Source of the DNA: CAWBRT01 sp050015355
Lineage (GTDB): Bacteria > Acidobacteriota > Terriglobia > Terriglobales > Acidobacteriaceae
NCBI GenBank assembly: GCA_050015355.1
Contig: JBEKBO010000078.1
Span: 1-22,319 of the forward strand
Direction: 5' to 3'
DNA: 22,319 bases
Below are positions 22,220 to 22,319 of the stretch, piece after piece (the stretch's first letter is position 1; every line of letters starts with the position of its first letter). Position numbers and translations under genes: made by a program. The notes below the pieces were generated by a model. That model did no database searches, was not told the origin of the DNA, and saw nothing but the letters and a program-made list of their open reading frames with translations.

Positions 22220-22319
22220 CTATATACCGTATCCGCAGTGTTTGAACCAAGCTGCGGCGTTGTCCGGGGTGATAGCTGCGAGGGCCAGAGCAGCAGCCTG
22301 TTCGAGGGCTTCCAGCAGA
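22220..22319 (-). CDS. IS630-family transposase, C-terminal end (cut by window edge)
   Basis: Read on the minus strand from the right edge, 32 codons give LLEALEQAAALALAAITPDN followed by AAAWFKHCGYGI and a TAG stop at 22220-22222. The ending (T-P-x-x-A-x-x-W-F-x-H-C-G-Y) is the usual C-terminus of IS630-family transposases, which have a DDE catalytic core; that core lies outside the window. A TA dinucleotide at 22201-22202, the target used by this family, could mark the element's end about 20 bases beyond the stop. Confidence 0.75.
   Translation of the reverse strand, partial: LLEALEQAAALALAAITPDNAAAWFKHCGYGI

Overview
The window looks like a chromosomal segment from a GC-rich soil-type bacterium, most likely an Acidobacteriota (Koribacter/Sulfotelmatobacter-like). 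That placement rests on the gene content, a menaquinone-type UbiE, two small cytochromes c, and intergenic hairpin repeats of a style I associate with that phylum from memory; no 16S gene or other decisive marker is present. Most genes are housekeeping genes packed in short operons on both strands.

Layout from left to right. The 3' part of a DUF3592 membrane protein (+) is followed by a 477-base repeat-filled gap and murA (+). A second repeat-filled gap of 429 bases leads to a large GT-C type membrane glycosyltransferase (-). Next come a DUF2806 protein (-), which looks like an accessory gene, and the mtnP-pfkB pair (-; methylthioadenosine phosphorylase then a PfkB kinase). A secreted HELTH-motif zinc peptidase (-) and an isopropylmalate/isocitrate-type dehydrogenase (-) follow. 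A four-gene + operon encodes a YgfZ-like folate-binding protein, a DUF1844 protein, a PhnP-like metallo-hydrolase and the flavin enzyme RibF. Two small cytochromes c (+) converge on an operon of a CDF cation exporter and an EamA-type transporter (-). Then come aroB-ubiE (-), divergent nadB (+), and at the right edge the 3' end of an IS630-type transposase (-).

The most striking content is not a gene. At least seventeen short palindromes of three related forms are scattered through the window. I call them A (GGTGCCCCAC...GTGGGGTAGTTTC), B (GGGGTCCCC...GCTGGGG) and C/short forms. Every copy I found lies in the same strand orientation, whatever the direction of the neighbouring genes. Stem sequences differ between copies while staying self-complementary. 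B copies sit inside the loops of A copies and inside another repeat family. Two copies lie in frame within protein-coding genes (the glycosyltransferase and the zinc peptidase). Other families (D, E, F) form larger hairpin or MITE-like elements. One E element supplies the apparent start codon of the glycosyltransferase, and a second does the same for the longer reading of the CDF exporter. This is the part of the window most likely to hold something undescribed: a nested, strand-biased, protein-invading palindrome system.

No CRISPR array, rRNA or tRNA gene was recognised.
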